Counted from the stretch's first letter, positions 16,679 through 24,357 are shown. The stretch: 32,674 nt of DNA from Streptomyces triticirhizae (GCF_003696235.1 NZ_RFFJ01000049.1:1-32674); one strand, 5' to 3'. Numbers and translations are program-made. Notes: generated by a model not told the origin, from the letters alone.

Positions 16679-17680
16679 TCAGTAGGGCGCGTTGCGGGAG
16701 AAGACGCGGCGCGGGTTCTCGACGAGCATGGTGTGGATCTGCTCGTCGCTTACGTCCGCCTTGCGCAGTGCGGGGAGCACCTGGTCGTGGAGGTATGTGA
16801 AGTTCCAGTCAGGCGCGACCATGTCCCGCTGGTCGGTGGTGAGGTAGTCGAGAAAGCAGGGGCAGTCGTGCGACAGCACCAGCTGGTCCGTGTAGCCCGC
16901 GTGCACCAGGGCCGCCACCGTCTCCACCCGTTGCTCGGGAGGGGCGATGAACTCCATGCCGAACCGGTCCATGCCCAGGTAGGAGCCGGCGTCGAGCAGT
17001 TGGCGCAGATAGTCGATGTCGTCGGTGTCACCGGAGTGCCCGATGACGACGCGGGAGAGGTCCACGCCCTCCTCGGCGAAGACCTTCTGTTGGAGCGTGC
17101 CGTTGCGCGCCAGGGCGTTACTGTGCGTCTGGATCGGCACGCCGGTTTCCCGGTGCGCCTGGGCGGTGGAGCGCAGCACGCGCTCGACGCCTTCGGGCAG
17201 GTGCTCGGTCTCGGTGGCGCACTTGAGCACGGAGGCGCGCACACCGGTGTCGCCGATTCCCTGGGTGATGTCCCGTATGAAGAGTTCGGCCATCGGGTCG
17301 GGTCCCTCAAAGACGCGCCCCGGGCCGCGGAACGCGAAGTACATGGGCTCTTCATTGTAGGTGTACACGCCGGTCGCGACGACGATATTGAGTTCCGGTA
17401 GGCGCTTTGCAACCTCCTTGATGCGAGGTATAAAACGGCCCTGCCCGATGACCGTCAGGTCGACAATGGTTTTGACGCCGCGCTCGGCTGCCGCTCGCAG
17501 CATTCGCACGGCATTGTCGATCTGAGCCTGCTCGTCCCAGAGTTGCAGGTTGTTCTGGTGCACCTCCGTGCTCAGGACGAAGATGTGCTCGTGCATGAGC
17601 GTTATGCCGAGGTCTTCGACGGGCACCGCTCCGGTAGCCGTATTCACGAGAACGGGTTCCAGCGAATCCGAATCCCCCAT
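16679..17680 (-). CDS. Phosphotriesterase-family metallohydrolase (possible lactonase)
   Basis: This is a 333-residue TIM-barrel hydrolase with the complete binuclear metal site of the PTE family: H30 and H32 (MHEHIF), bridging K153 (VLKCATE), H186 (THSN), H215 (GHSGD) and D272 (LSHDCPC). The family includes phosphotriesterases, phosphotriesterase-like lactonases that open acyl-homoserine and gamma/delta-lactones, and PTER-type amidohydrolases. Start ATG 17680 follows GGGGGAAATT. It is the first gene of the six-gene operon containing the AfsA-like synthase. A lactone-opening role on the operon's own product would fit, giving turnover or self-resistance. Hydrolysis of a phosphoester intermediate is an alternative. 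The first 100 codons are less GC-rich than the rest. The family is certain; the substrate is inferred. Confidence 0.92.
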   Translation of the reverse strand: MGDSDSLEPVLVNTATGAVPVEDLGITLMHEHIFVLSTEVHQNNLQLWDEQAQIDNAVRMLRAAAERGVKTIVDLTVIGQGRFIPRIKEVAKRLPELNIVVATGVYTYNEEPMYFAFRGPGRVFEGPDPMAELFIRDITQGIGDTGVRASVLKCATETEHLPEGVERVLRSTAQAHRETGVPIQTHSNALARNGTLQQKVFAEEGVDLSRVVIGHSGDTDDIDYLRQLLDAGSYLGMDRFGMEFIAPPEQRVETVAALVHAGYTDQLVLSHDCPCFLDYLTTDQRDMVAPDWNFTYLHDQVLPALRKADVSDEQIHTMLVENPRRVFSRNAPY

Positions 17681-17717
17681 AATTTCCCCCAGTAACTCGT
17701 TTGCGGTGAGGTGGAAT

Positions 17718-17747
17718 ATGCTGGCAGGGGGGGATGTCGGGTGTCAA
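17718..17747 (-). promoter_or_regulatory. Predicted promoter of the AfsA-containing operon
   Basis: On the minus strand a consensus TTGACA (17747-17742) is followed after 18 nt by CAGCAT (17723-17718). Transcription would begin about 30 nt before the ATG at 17680, which has its own ribosome site. A run of eight G residues on the plus strand lies in the spacer. Confidence 0.5.
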
Positions 17748-17875
17748 CGAAATGCTGGGATAGGTAGGGGGTGGTGCTGGTAATAGTTGCGTCGGTGACA
17801 TTGCCAATAAAAGGAAGGGCAGGTAACGGGGAGGTTAGGGGCGCTGGTGATCGCCTTCCCTGACCCGGCCTCGAC

Positions 17876-17940
17876 CACTGGTGCCGGCAGCACCAGTGTC
17901 ACGGCTACCACCGCGCGAGGCCCTTCAGGCCTCGCGGTGG
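17876..17940. promoter_or_regulatory. Two adjacent hairpins in a divergent promoter region
   Basis: This lies in the 319-nt space between the divergent PTE-family and SDR genes. The first inverted repeat is perfect: CACTGGTGC (17876-17884) and GCACCAGTG (17890-17898). The second pairs 17908-17922 with 17928-17940 around CTTCA, with a 2-nt bulge. They end 60 nt before the SDR start. They could be operators or an attenuator. No gene lies between them and either neighbour, so a simple terminator role would be odd. Confidence 0.5.
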
Positions 17941-17999
17941 GTCTCGTTCGCCGTTACGTTGAGTACTGTCGCGTGCTCGACAGGGGAAGGGGCGGTGGA

Positions 18000-18863
18000 A
18001 TGAACGGTGGGGATCAGGTGGCGCTGGTCACCGGAGCGACGTCCGGGCTCGGGCGTCAGACAGCGCTGCGGCTCGCCCGGCGCGGCTGGCGGGTGGTGGT
18101 GCATGGGCGCGACTCCGGGCGCGTCGACCGCGTGCTGCGCGAGGTGCGACGCGAGGCGGCCGACGGCAGGGGAGAGGGGCTGGTCGCTGACCTGTCCCGC
18201 ACGGACGCGGTGCACGCCCTGGCCGACCGCGCGCTGGCGTTGCCCCGCCTGGACCTGCTGGTCAACAACGCGGGCGTGGCAACCCCCAACAGCAGTCCCC
18301 GTACGCGGCGGGTGACCGACGACGGCCTCCAACTGGAGTGGCAGGTCAACTTCCTCGCGGCCTTCGCGCTGACGCTCCGACTGACCCCGGCGCTCCACTC
18401 CGCCGGGGGACGGGTGGTGAACGTCAGCTCCGTCGCCCAGGGCTGGGGGCGCCTGCACTGGGACGACCTGCAACTGGAGCAGCGATTCGACCGGATGACG
18501 GCCTATGCCCAGTCCAAGCTGGCGCTGACCACCTTCACCGCGGCCTACGCCCGGCGCATGGGCGGGCGGGGCGTGACAGCGGTGAGCCTGCACCCCGGCA
18601 TGTGCGCCACGAAGATGGTGCGTTCGACCTTCATCATCGCGCCCCACCGCGCGGGATACGGGGCGGAGAACATCGTCCGCCTCGCCGAGCGGGAGGACGC
18701 CGAGCGGATCAACGGGGCCTATTTCCATGAGAAGCGCGCCGTTGACCCCAACCCGGTGTCCGCCGACCCTGCCGTGCAGCGGCGGCTGTGGACGGTGGGG
18801 CTGCGGCAGTCCGGCGTCGAGGACCGGCCCGGCGGACTGCCGGAGGACCTGTTTGTGGCCTAG
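18000..18863 (+). CDS. Short-chain dehydrogenase/reductase
   Basis: This 287-residue SDR resembles retinol dehydrogenase and protochlorophyllide-reductase-like enzymes. TGATSGLG lies at 11-18, NNAG at 89-92, catalytic Ser in NVSS (143-144), and Y169/K173 in YAQSK. Unlike the SDR-like protein at 4008-4892, the catalytic set is complete. The preferred start ATG 18000 follows GGAAGGGGCGGTGGA. The frame runs open to 17847, but that extension has no family similarity I can see. It is divergent from the AfsA-containing operon and shares its regulatory region, so it may supply a keto-reduction step of the same pathway, such as a BprA-like step. That link rests on position only. Confidence 0.92.
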   Translation: MNGGDQVALVTGATSGLGRQTALRLARRGWRVVVHGRDSGRVDRVLREVRREAADGRGEGLVADLSRTDAVHALADRALALPRLDLLVNNAGVATPNSSPRTRRVTDDGLQLEWQVNFLAAFALTLRLTPALHSAGGRVVNVSSVAQGWGRLHWDDLQLEQRFDRMTAYAQSKLALTTFTAAYARRMGGRGVTAVSLHPGMCATKMVRSTFIIAPHRAGYGAENIVRLAEREDAERINGAYFHEKRAVDPNPVSADPAVQRRLWTVGLRQSGVEDRPGGLPEDLFVA

Positions 18864-18978
18864 AGGCACTGCCCCGTGAGGTTGGGGATGCGTCGGCGGA
18901 AGGTGGCGACTTCGTCGAGGAACTCGTCGGCTGTGCTCACCGGCGGGTGGCGTTCTTCGGCCTCTCTTCAGGGGCGTT

Positions 18979-19004
18979 GACGATGACGCGCTCGCGTCAT
19001 CGTC
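18979..19004. terminator. Hairpin after the SDR gene
   Basis: GACGATGACGCG (18979-18990) and its exact complement (18993-19004) form a near-continuous palindrome. It stands 116 nt after the SDR stop, in the 285-nt gap before the convergent LPMO gene. Confidence 0.6.
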
Positions 19005-19043
19005 GGTGATCTTCCTGGGGCACCGGGTCGGGGGCCGTCGGAC

Positions 19044-19072
19044 GGGCCCGCCGGGCGATCCCCGGCGGGCCC
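19044..19072. terminator. Hairpin terminator, LPMO side
   Basis: A perfect 12-bp GC-only stem, GGGCCCGCCGGG (19044-19055) with 19061-19072, surrounds the loop CGATC, 77 nt past the LPMO stop codon. Confidence 0.7.
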
Positions 19073-19104
19073 TCGCCCGCGAACCCGATCACTCGGGTCA
19101 ACCC

Positions 19105-19136
19105 GGTTCGGGTGGGCTGGGGTTCGGGTGGGCTGG
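19105..19136. repeat. Perfect 16-bp tandem duplication
   Basis: GGTTCGGGTGGGCTGG occurs twice back to back (19105-19120 and 19121-19136) just beyond the end of the LPMO gene. It is probably a recent slippage event without function. Confidence 0.8.
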
Positions 19137-19148
19137 GTTCAGCTCACC

Positions 19149-19847
19149 TCAGTTCAGCACCACGTCCGAGCAGGAGTAGAAGTTCTCCTGGCTGTCGGAG
19201 CGAATCCAGTGCACATACAGGATGTGCTGGCCGGTCCGGTCGGACGGCAGGGTCACGTTCCAGTAGTAGTGCCCGCCGTCGGAGCCGGCGCCGCCGGACT
19301 GGGGCGGGTCGGTGACGCTGTCGATGAGTTCGAGGTCACCCCAGCCCAGGGGCTGGGTGGGGGACCAGCCGCTCCTGGTGATGTAGACGTCGAAGTCACC
19401 CGGGTGGGCGGCCCAGTTGCTGTACTTGATCTCGATGGTCGAGCCGGCCCGGAGGCTGGTGGTCGGCCAGTCGGCGCGGGCCGCGTTGTAGGAGGAGAAG
19501 TCGTACGGCCCGTTGTGGCCGCCGCTGCACAGCTCCCCGTCCGGGATGTAACCCTGGGTGCGGCCGCCGCCGTTGGAGTCCAGCACGGCGAACCAGTTGT
19601 AGAGCGGGGTGGTGCCGGTCTCCGCCACCGCGGCGGCACAGGCCGGGTTGGCCGGGGTGCCGTTCTCGATCATGTCCCGGTAGCAGAGGTAGGTGCGCGA
19701 CCCTGGCGACATCGCGACGCCGTGGGCCGACGCGGGGGATGGCAGGCTCGTCATCACCAGGGCGATGAGCGCCGTCACCAGAAGGCTCAGGTAACGCGCC
19801 CTGCGCAGCGGAGACTTGCTCCGGTCGTTGGGAGGTCGAATGGCCAT
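19149..19847 (-). CDS. AA10 lytic polysaccharide monooxygenase
   Basis: This 232-residue secreted copper enzyme oxidatively cleaves crystalline cellulose or chitin. A basic N-terminus and hydrophobic segment (about 18-40) form a Sec-type signal. Cleavage in ASA|HGV exposes H42 as the N-terminal His of the copper histidine brace, completed by H148 (WAAHPGDFD). F223 in ENFYSCSD is the usual axial aromatic. Four Cys likely form two disulfides. No carbohydrate-binding module follows, so it is a single-domain enzyme of about 191 mature residues. A CebR-type operator 156-169 nt upstream suggests induction by cello-oligosaccharides and so a cellulose-related role, although single-domain AA10s can also be chitin-active. 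It stands alone on the minus strand. Confidence 0.95.
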   Translation of the reverse strand: MAIRPPNDRSKSPLRRARYLSLLVTALIALVMTSLPSPASAHGVAMSPGSRTYLCYRDMIENGTPANPACAAAVAETGTTPLYNWFAVLDSNGGGRTQGYIPDGELCSGGHNGPYDFSSYNAARADWPTTSLRAGSTIEIKYSNWAAHPGDFDVYITRSGWSPTQPLGWGDLELIDSVTDPPQSGGAGSDGGHYYWNVTLPSDRTGQHILYVHWIRSDSQENFYSCSDVVLN

Positions 19848-20412
19848 GTGGGGGGTCCCCTCTAGTGTCCTCCTCGACTCCGGGTCGGACGACCGCCGCT
19901 TCCGCGTGGCCGGCCGGCGAACGGCTCACCTGCTCGCCTCCACCGTGCGCGGCTGGGGGGTGGTCGCCTCGAACCGTCGTCGAGGTATACCGCCGTGCAT
20001 CGTGGGAGCGCTCCCGCAAGCAACGTACCTCCTCCCGGCGCGCCACGAAACCGTTGCGTCCACATGTCCCGTGTGTTCGGGGTCAGTTGGCTTGTTCGTT
20101 ACGGCCGCCCCACGCGGCGACCGCGCGGACGGCGCCCGCCGATTCGGGGGCGGGGCGCCGCATGAACGCGCCGTGCGCGGGCACGCTGCGTTCGAAGCGG
20201 AAGCGCCGGGCGCGGCCGGTCGGCGCCGGCCGACCGGGGCGCCGGGCCCGGCCGTTCCGGCCGTCGCCGGGCGGCGCCGAACCGTTCGGCGCGGCATTCG
20301 GCGTGGCAGAGGTGCCCCGCGCCGGCCGGGATGCTCTGATCGCCGGGACGCTCCGAACCGTTGGGGAGCCGGACGGAACCCGACGAGACTGCGAAGGGAC
20401 GACGGAAGCGGA
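19848..20412. other. 565-nt divergent intergenic region
   Basis: Between the LPMO and the GST-like gene I see one clear element, the CebR-type palindrome listed separately, and no credible coding sequence. Open frames across it are GC-rich shadows. A GGAAG ribosome site precedes ATG 20413. The stretch 20100-20400 has no recognisable promoter boxes or strong repeats. Confidence 0.6.
20003..20016. promoter_or_regulatory. CebR-type operator
   Basis: TGGGAGCGCTCCCG matches 13 of 14 bases of the CebR consensus TGGGAGCGCTCCCA known from Streptomyces cellulase and cellobiose-uptake genes. CebR is a LacI-family repressor released by cello-oligosaccharides. It lies upstream of the LPMO gene, which is a natural regulon member. 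The divergent gene at 20413 is about 400 nt away. Confidence 0.8.
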
Positions 20413-21420
20413 ATGACCGGGTTGGGCGAGGGCAACACCGAGTACGGCCGAAAGAAGTTCAAGCGTTCGCGGAGCCACTTCACCGACCGCATCACCGCCG
20501 AGGGCGGGGACGGTTGGCCGGTGGAGGCCGGTCGGTACCGGCTGGTGGTGAGCCGGGCCTGCCCCTGGGCGAGCCGGGTGCTGATCTCCCGGCGGCTGCT
20601 GGGCCTTGAGTCCGCGCTGTCGCTGGGCGTGGTCGACCCGATCCAGGACGACCGCAGCTGGCGGTTCACCCTTGACCCGGACGGGCGGGACCCGGTGCTG
20701 GGCATCCGCTTCCTGCACGAGGCGTACGACGCGCGGGAGACGGGCTACCCGGGCGGGGTCAGCGTGCCGGCGATCGTGGACGTTCCCACCGGAACGCTCG
20801 TGACCAACGACTTCCAGCAGATGACCCTCGACCTCGCCACGGAGTGGACGGCGTCGCACCGGCCCGGCGCGCCGGACCTCTACCCGGAGCGGCTGCGCGA
20901 CGAGATCGACGAGATCGCCGAGGAGATCTTCCACGACGTCAACAACGGCGTCTACCGCGCCGGGTTCGCCACCGACCAGGACGAGTACGAGGCGGCGTAC
21001 GCGGACGTCTTCCACCGCCTCGACCAGCTCTCCGCGCGGCTGGCGGAACGGCGTTACCTCGTCGGCGATCACATCACCGAGGCCGACATCCGGCTGTTCA
21101 CCACGCTGGTGCGGTTCGACGCGGTGTACCACGGCCACTTCAAGTGCAACCGCAACAAGCTGACCGAGGACCCGGTGCTGTGGGCGTACACCCGCGACCT
21201 GTACCAGACGCCGGGGTTCGGCGACACGGTCGACTTCGACCACATCAAGCAGCACTACTACCGGGTGCACAGCGGCATCAACCCGACCGGGGTCGTCCCG
21301 GCCGGGCCCGACCTGTCCGGGTGGGCCACCCCACACCACCGCGAACAGCTCGGCGGCACCCCCTTCGGCCCCGACGCGACCCCGCCGGGACCGCCCCCGC
21401 CGGCCGAGGTGATCCCCTGA
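20413..21420 (+). CDS. Glutathionyl-hydroquinone reductase-type GST (YqjG/ECM4 family)
   Basis: This 335-residue Xi-class GST homologue has the catalytic Cys C50 in the family motif SRACPWASR. The thioredoxin-like domain is about 40-150 and includes the cis-Pro region VSVPAIVD. A helical C-terminal domain follows (about 160-310), including the FHRLDQLSARL and GDHITEADIRLFTTLVRFD segments. Characterised members remove glutathione from glutathionyl-hydroquinones. Streptomycetes use mycothiol, so the physiological thiol is probably mycothiol or another low-molecular-weight thiol. ATG 20413 is preferred because MTGLGEGNTEYGRKKFKRS fits the family start, behind GGAAG; the frame extends upstream without similarity. 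The Pro/Gly-rich tail is unstructured. It may protect against quinones, including lignin-derived ones. Confidence 0.93.
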   Translation: MTGLGEGNTEYGRKKFKRSRSHFTDRITAEGGDGWPVEAGRYRLVVSRACPWASRVLISRRLLGLESALSLGVVDPIQDDRSWRFTLDPDGRDPVLGIRFLHEAYDARETGYPGGVSVPAIVDVPTGTLVTNDFQQMTLDLATEWTASHRPGAPDLYPERLRDEIDEIAEEIFHDVNNGVYRAGFATDQDEYEAAYADVFHRLDQLSARLAERRYLVGDHITEADIRLFTTLVRFDAVYHGHFKCNRNKLTEDPVLWAYTRDLYQTPGFGDTVDFDHIKQHYYRVHSGINPTGVVPAGPDLSGWATPHHREQLGGTPFGPDATPPGPPPPAEVIP

Positions 21421-21426
21421 CCCGGT

Positions 21427-21450
21427 GCGCCGGCGCGCGGCCGCCGGCGC
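21427..21450. terminator. Convergent hairpin terminator
   Basis: GCGCCGGCG (21427-21435) pairs perfectly with CGCCGGCGC (21442-21450) around a 6-nt loop. It fills the 31-nt gap between two convergent stop codons. Confidence 0.7.
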
Positions 21451-21451
21451 G

Positions 21452-22003
21452 CTAGCGCTGGGCCGGCGGGCCGGGCCCGTACGCCTGTCGCTGCCCCGGC
21501 CCGTGCCCCGGCCCGTGCCCCGCCTGCGGAACGCCGTACCCGCCCTGCGCCTGGACCCGCTGCTGTCCCTGCGGCTGGTGGTCCTGGGCGAGGGCCGTGA
21601 GGAAGTAGTGGAACTCCTGCTGCCAGGCCAGCGCCACGTTCGCCTTCCTGCGGCGCCGGCCGCGCGGCAGCCGGAGGCGGAACCGGGCCTCGCCCTCGCC
21701 GTCCCACGTCATGTCGCCGAACATCTCGTGGAACTGCCCGCGCGGAATCGCGTACTTGACCCGCTTGACGCGGTGGAAGACGCGGCCGGTGCGGAGGAAC
21801 AGGACATGGTGGTCGGTCAGGACGACCGTGTAGAGCCGCTCGACCAGCGTCTCGTAGAGGTCGAGCACCCAGAAGAGGAAGGACGCCCAGAACAGCGTCT
21901 CGCCCAACGACCCGACGGACACCTGGAAGACGACCCGGGGGCGCTCCTGCGGGCAGTGTCGCGCGGCGCGTTGGGTGCCCTTCTCGATGATCGTGCCCTT
22001 CAT
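21452..22003 (-). CDS. Small membrane protein with PH-like/YcxB-like region
   Basis: This protein of 183 residues is not firmly recognised. A basic N-terminus is followed by one hydrophobic segment (about 30-50). Next comes a beta-rich region, with VERLYTVVLTDHHVLFLRTGRV leading into FHRVKRVKYAIPRGQF, that resembles bacterial PH or YcxB-type membrane-associated domains. The end is a Gly/Gln/Pro/His-rich tail of about 45 residues. ATG 22003 overlaps the stop of the upstream gene as ATGA, so the two are translationally coupled. Its partner is a WXG-like protein that appears frameshifted, and such pairs occur near type VII secretion or surface-protein loci, but no ESX core gene is present here. 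Function unknown. Confidence 0.75.
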   Translation of the reverse strand: MKGTIIEKGTQRAARHCPQERPRVVFQVSVGSLGETLFWASFLFWVLDLYETLVERLYTVVLTDHHVLFLRTGRVFHRVKRVKYAIPRGQFHEMFGDMTWDGEGEARFRLRLPRGRRRRKANVALAWQQEFHYFLTALAQDHQPQGQQRVQAQGGYGVPQAGHGPGHGPGQRQAYGPGPPAQR

Positions 22004-22961
22004 GATCGCCGTGCCGGCTCGCCTTCCTTCCGGGACGTGCTCACGGTCTCGGCGGGCGCCGAACCCTCGGGGACGAAGGTAACGGTGTGCAACAGCCGTG
22101 CGACAGAGGGCATGTAGGCGTCCCAGTGCCCCGGGTGGGGCGTGGAGAAGGTGACCGTCAGCAGGTGGCGTTCGGGCAGCGACGGGTGGGTGGGCACCGG
22201 GATGTGCGCCTGGAGTTCGGCGAAGCGCGGCGTGAACGGGGGCCGGGACGGGTCCTTCCAGGGCACCTCGTAGGCGTGCCCGCCGGTGACCACGGCGGCG
22301 GGGCCGCACGGCAGCTCGTACACCCCGCCCGTCCAGCCCTTCCCCTTGGCGGCCACCATCGCGTGCAGCGCGCCCTCGGCGGCGACGCGTGGGTCGTCGC
22401 CGTAGTCGAAGCCGCGCACGGTGACCAGCAGGGTCGCCGTGGACGGCTTCCCGTCGATCAGCCGCGGTGAGCTGCCGACGAAGAGCGTCCCCGCCGAGCG
22501 GAGCGTCAGGGAGAGCTGGTGCGGCGTGGGTGAGGGCAGCGCCGCGAGGGCGGACTGGGCCTCGCGGGCCTCGATCTCCAGGTCGCGGGCGCGGCGTTGC
22601 GCCTCGGGCCTGTGCGCTGCCCAGTCCTCCAGCGCGGAGGCGGCGACGGCGAAGGACTCCCTGGCGGCCGCCACCTTGGGGCGGAAGTCGTCGTCGAAGT
22701 TCTCCCGGAACGCCTCGGCGGAACGGCCGCGCCATGGCCGGGGCCCGAGGTGCCGCTCAGCGGGAAGACGATGTCGCCCAGGACGGTGGCGGTCTGTCGC
22801 ACGTCCTGCGCGATGCCGGAGGCGGTGGGCGCGTCGCCGGGGGCGGCGGTGTCGCCCACGCGGAACGGGCCGGCGGCGGCCCTCGGCGTCGCGCCGCCGT
22901 GGGCGGGCCGCCGTCGTCGCGGGCGCCGCCGCGAAAAAAACTTTGGGAATGTCTGCGACAT
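22000..22961 (-). pseudogene. WXG-like hypothetical protein with an apparent frameshift
   Basis: Two frames read like one protein. The upstream frame (from ATG 22961 or GTG 22859) contains IAQDVRQTATVLGDIVFPLS. The downstream frame, open before its GTG at 22674, reads RPWRGRSAEAFRENFDDDF and then continues in frame to TGA 22000. WRG followed by SAEAF is what WXG-type proteins show near their helix turn. The break lies at about 22735-22760, in the GGCCGGGGCCC run. The frame relationship equals a one-base deletion. The downstream part is at least 224 residues, soluble, with two helical stretches and a beta-rich C-terminal half. It is either a true pseudogene, a programmed shift or a sequencing error. 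The 5' end is uncertain; an Arg-rich N-terminus from 22961 looks unconvincing. Confidence 0.55.
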
Positions 22962-23073
22962 GCGCCGTGGGTCAGCGCGTCTTTATGGGTGACGGGGCGA
23001 GAGACGCGGGGGACGCGCTCGCCGGAGGGCCGGAAGGCCCGAGCCGATGAGAGCCACGAGGGAGACGTAGCGC

Positions 23074-24288
23074 ATGAGCAAGCACAGCGGGGAGACGGTC
23101 GAGCGGCGGTCGTCCAAGCGCCGGTTGGCGTTGATGGCCGCCGTGGCCACGGCGGCGATGGCCACCATGGTCGCCGCCTCTCCCAGCTACGCGGAGACGG
23201 GGAGGCTCGCTGACCCGTCGGCGGACGAGGGACAGGTCCCGCAGACGGGCGAGGAGTTGGTCGCCACGCTGACGGAGCTGCTTCCGCAGGAGCTGGAGAT
23301 CACGGAGTCCGAGGGCTTCGGACTGGACGAGGGGCCCGATGTCAGCGCCTCCCTGGTGGCCGAGGACGGCACGGGCGGCACCACGTTCGACCTGAGCGCC
23401 TTCCGCATCCCGACGAACGACTGGCGGGAGGTCGCCGGCTGCCAGGGCTTCGGGGAGCCGGAGCCGGGTGACGAGAGCTTCACCTGCGAGGACACGGAGT
23501 TGCCGGACGGCTCCATCCTCTCCTATGTCACCTGGGACTACTCGGACGAGGGGGAGGTCGAAGAGCCCTTCCACCAGCGGGACTGGGAGGTCTGGCTGGA
23601 GGGCCCGGGCGGGGACGGCCCGGAGGAGCCGGGCGGGCGCACGGTGGTGCTCTCCGAGGGCAAGGAGCTGTCGGGCCTGGAGGACCCGGACTCCTACACG
23701 CCCCCGGTTGATTTCGAGCAGCTCGCCGAAGTCGTCCAGGCCCCGGTCTGGCAGCAGGTGTTCGACGCGGCCGACGAGCAGTGGGGTCCGCCGGAGGACT
23801 GGGAGGACCCGTCCACCGACATCCCGTCGGCCGAGCTGCGCTCCACCTTCCGTGCCCTGGCCCCCGAGGGCCTGGAGATCATCGACGGCACCGACGACGA
23901 CCCCGGCCGGGCGATGCTGACCGTCGACGACGGGAACGGCCCCGGGCTGGTCGACATCACGACCGCCACGCCGATCGAGGCTCCGGAGGAGGAGCCGTCG
24001 GCCGTCACTCGCCTGTCCCCGGATGACGCGGCCGACGAGCCGCAGTGCGAGGAGGAGGAGCTGGCGGACGGCACCCTGCTGTGGTTCTGCGACTGGGCGG
24101 CCAGCGAGGATGACCCGGTCGCGCTGAGCTGGGCCGTGGTGACCTACCCCGACGGCAGTGGCCTCGACATCACCTCGTGGAACATGGAGGACTGGGAGTC
24201 GGAGCCCAGCCGGGTTGACACCCCGCTGAGCGCGGCGGAGTTGGCCGAGATCGTGATCGCCGACGAGTGGCGGGCGCTCTTCAGCTGA
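23074..24288 (+). CDS. Secreted two-repeat protein, paralogue of the anti-sigma-like protein
   Basis: This is a 404-residue exported protein. The signal peptide is about 1-40 (basic start, Ala/Met-rich core, PSYA|ETG). The mature part is acidic and has two related halves. The first contains ELVATLTELLPQELEI and the second ELRSTFRALAPEGLEI. Each is followed by a beta-rich stretch and a Cys pair (AGCQ...FTCED and PQCEE...WFCDW), then (E)LPDGS or ELADGT. The same plan, with clear sequence similarity, occurs in the extracellular part of the protein at 24957-26258. No catalytic motif is seen. ATG 23074 has a GGAG site. A 16-bp hairpin ends the gene before the ECF sigma gene. A role as a soluble decoy, ligand or modulator for the membrane paralogue is an inference. 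Confidence 0.85.
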   Translation: MSKHSGETVERRSSKRRLALMAAVATAAMATMVAASPSYAETGRLADPSADEGQVPQTGEELVATLTELLPQELEITESEGFGLDEGPDVSASLVAEDGTGGTTFDLSAFRIPTNDWREVAGCQGFGEPEPGDESFTCEDTELPDGSILSYVTWDYSDEGEVEEPFHQRDWEVWLEGPGGDGPEEPGGRTVVLSEGKELSGLEDPDSYTPPVDFEQLAEVVQAPVWQQVFDAADEQWGPPEDWEDPSTDIPSAELRSTFRALAPEGLEIIDGTDDDPGRAMLTVDDGNGPGLVDITTATPIEAPEEEPSAVTRLSPDDAADEPQCEEEELADGTLLWFCDWAASEDDPVALSWAVVTYPDGSGLDITSWNMEDWESEPSRVDTPLSAAELAEIVIADEWRALFS

Positions 24289-24320
24289 TGCGGCTGACCT
24301 CGGCCGGCGGTCGAGGAGCC

Positions 24321-24357
24321 GACACGGGTGGCGCCACCGGTTGGCGCCGCCCGTGTC
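24321..24357. terminator. 16-bp hairpin between secreted protein and sigma gene
   Basis: The left arm 24321-24336 pairs with 24342-24357, with one G-T wobble, around a 5-nt loop, 33 nt after the stop codon. A second 9-bp hairpin (24369-24377 with 24392-24400) lies 27 nt before the sigma start codon, which leaves little room for a separate promoter. Confidence 0.7.

Noticed and set aside
17876..17940. ArpA-type ARE operator
   Set aside because: The inverted repeats do not resemble the autoregulatory-element consensus that I know, and no receptor gene is present in the window.
17847..17999. N-terminal extension of the SDR
   Set aside because: It runs through two hairpins, has no SDR similarity, and ATG 18000 has a ribosome site and the normal distance to the TGxxxGxG motif.
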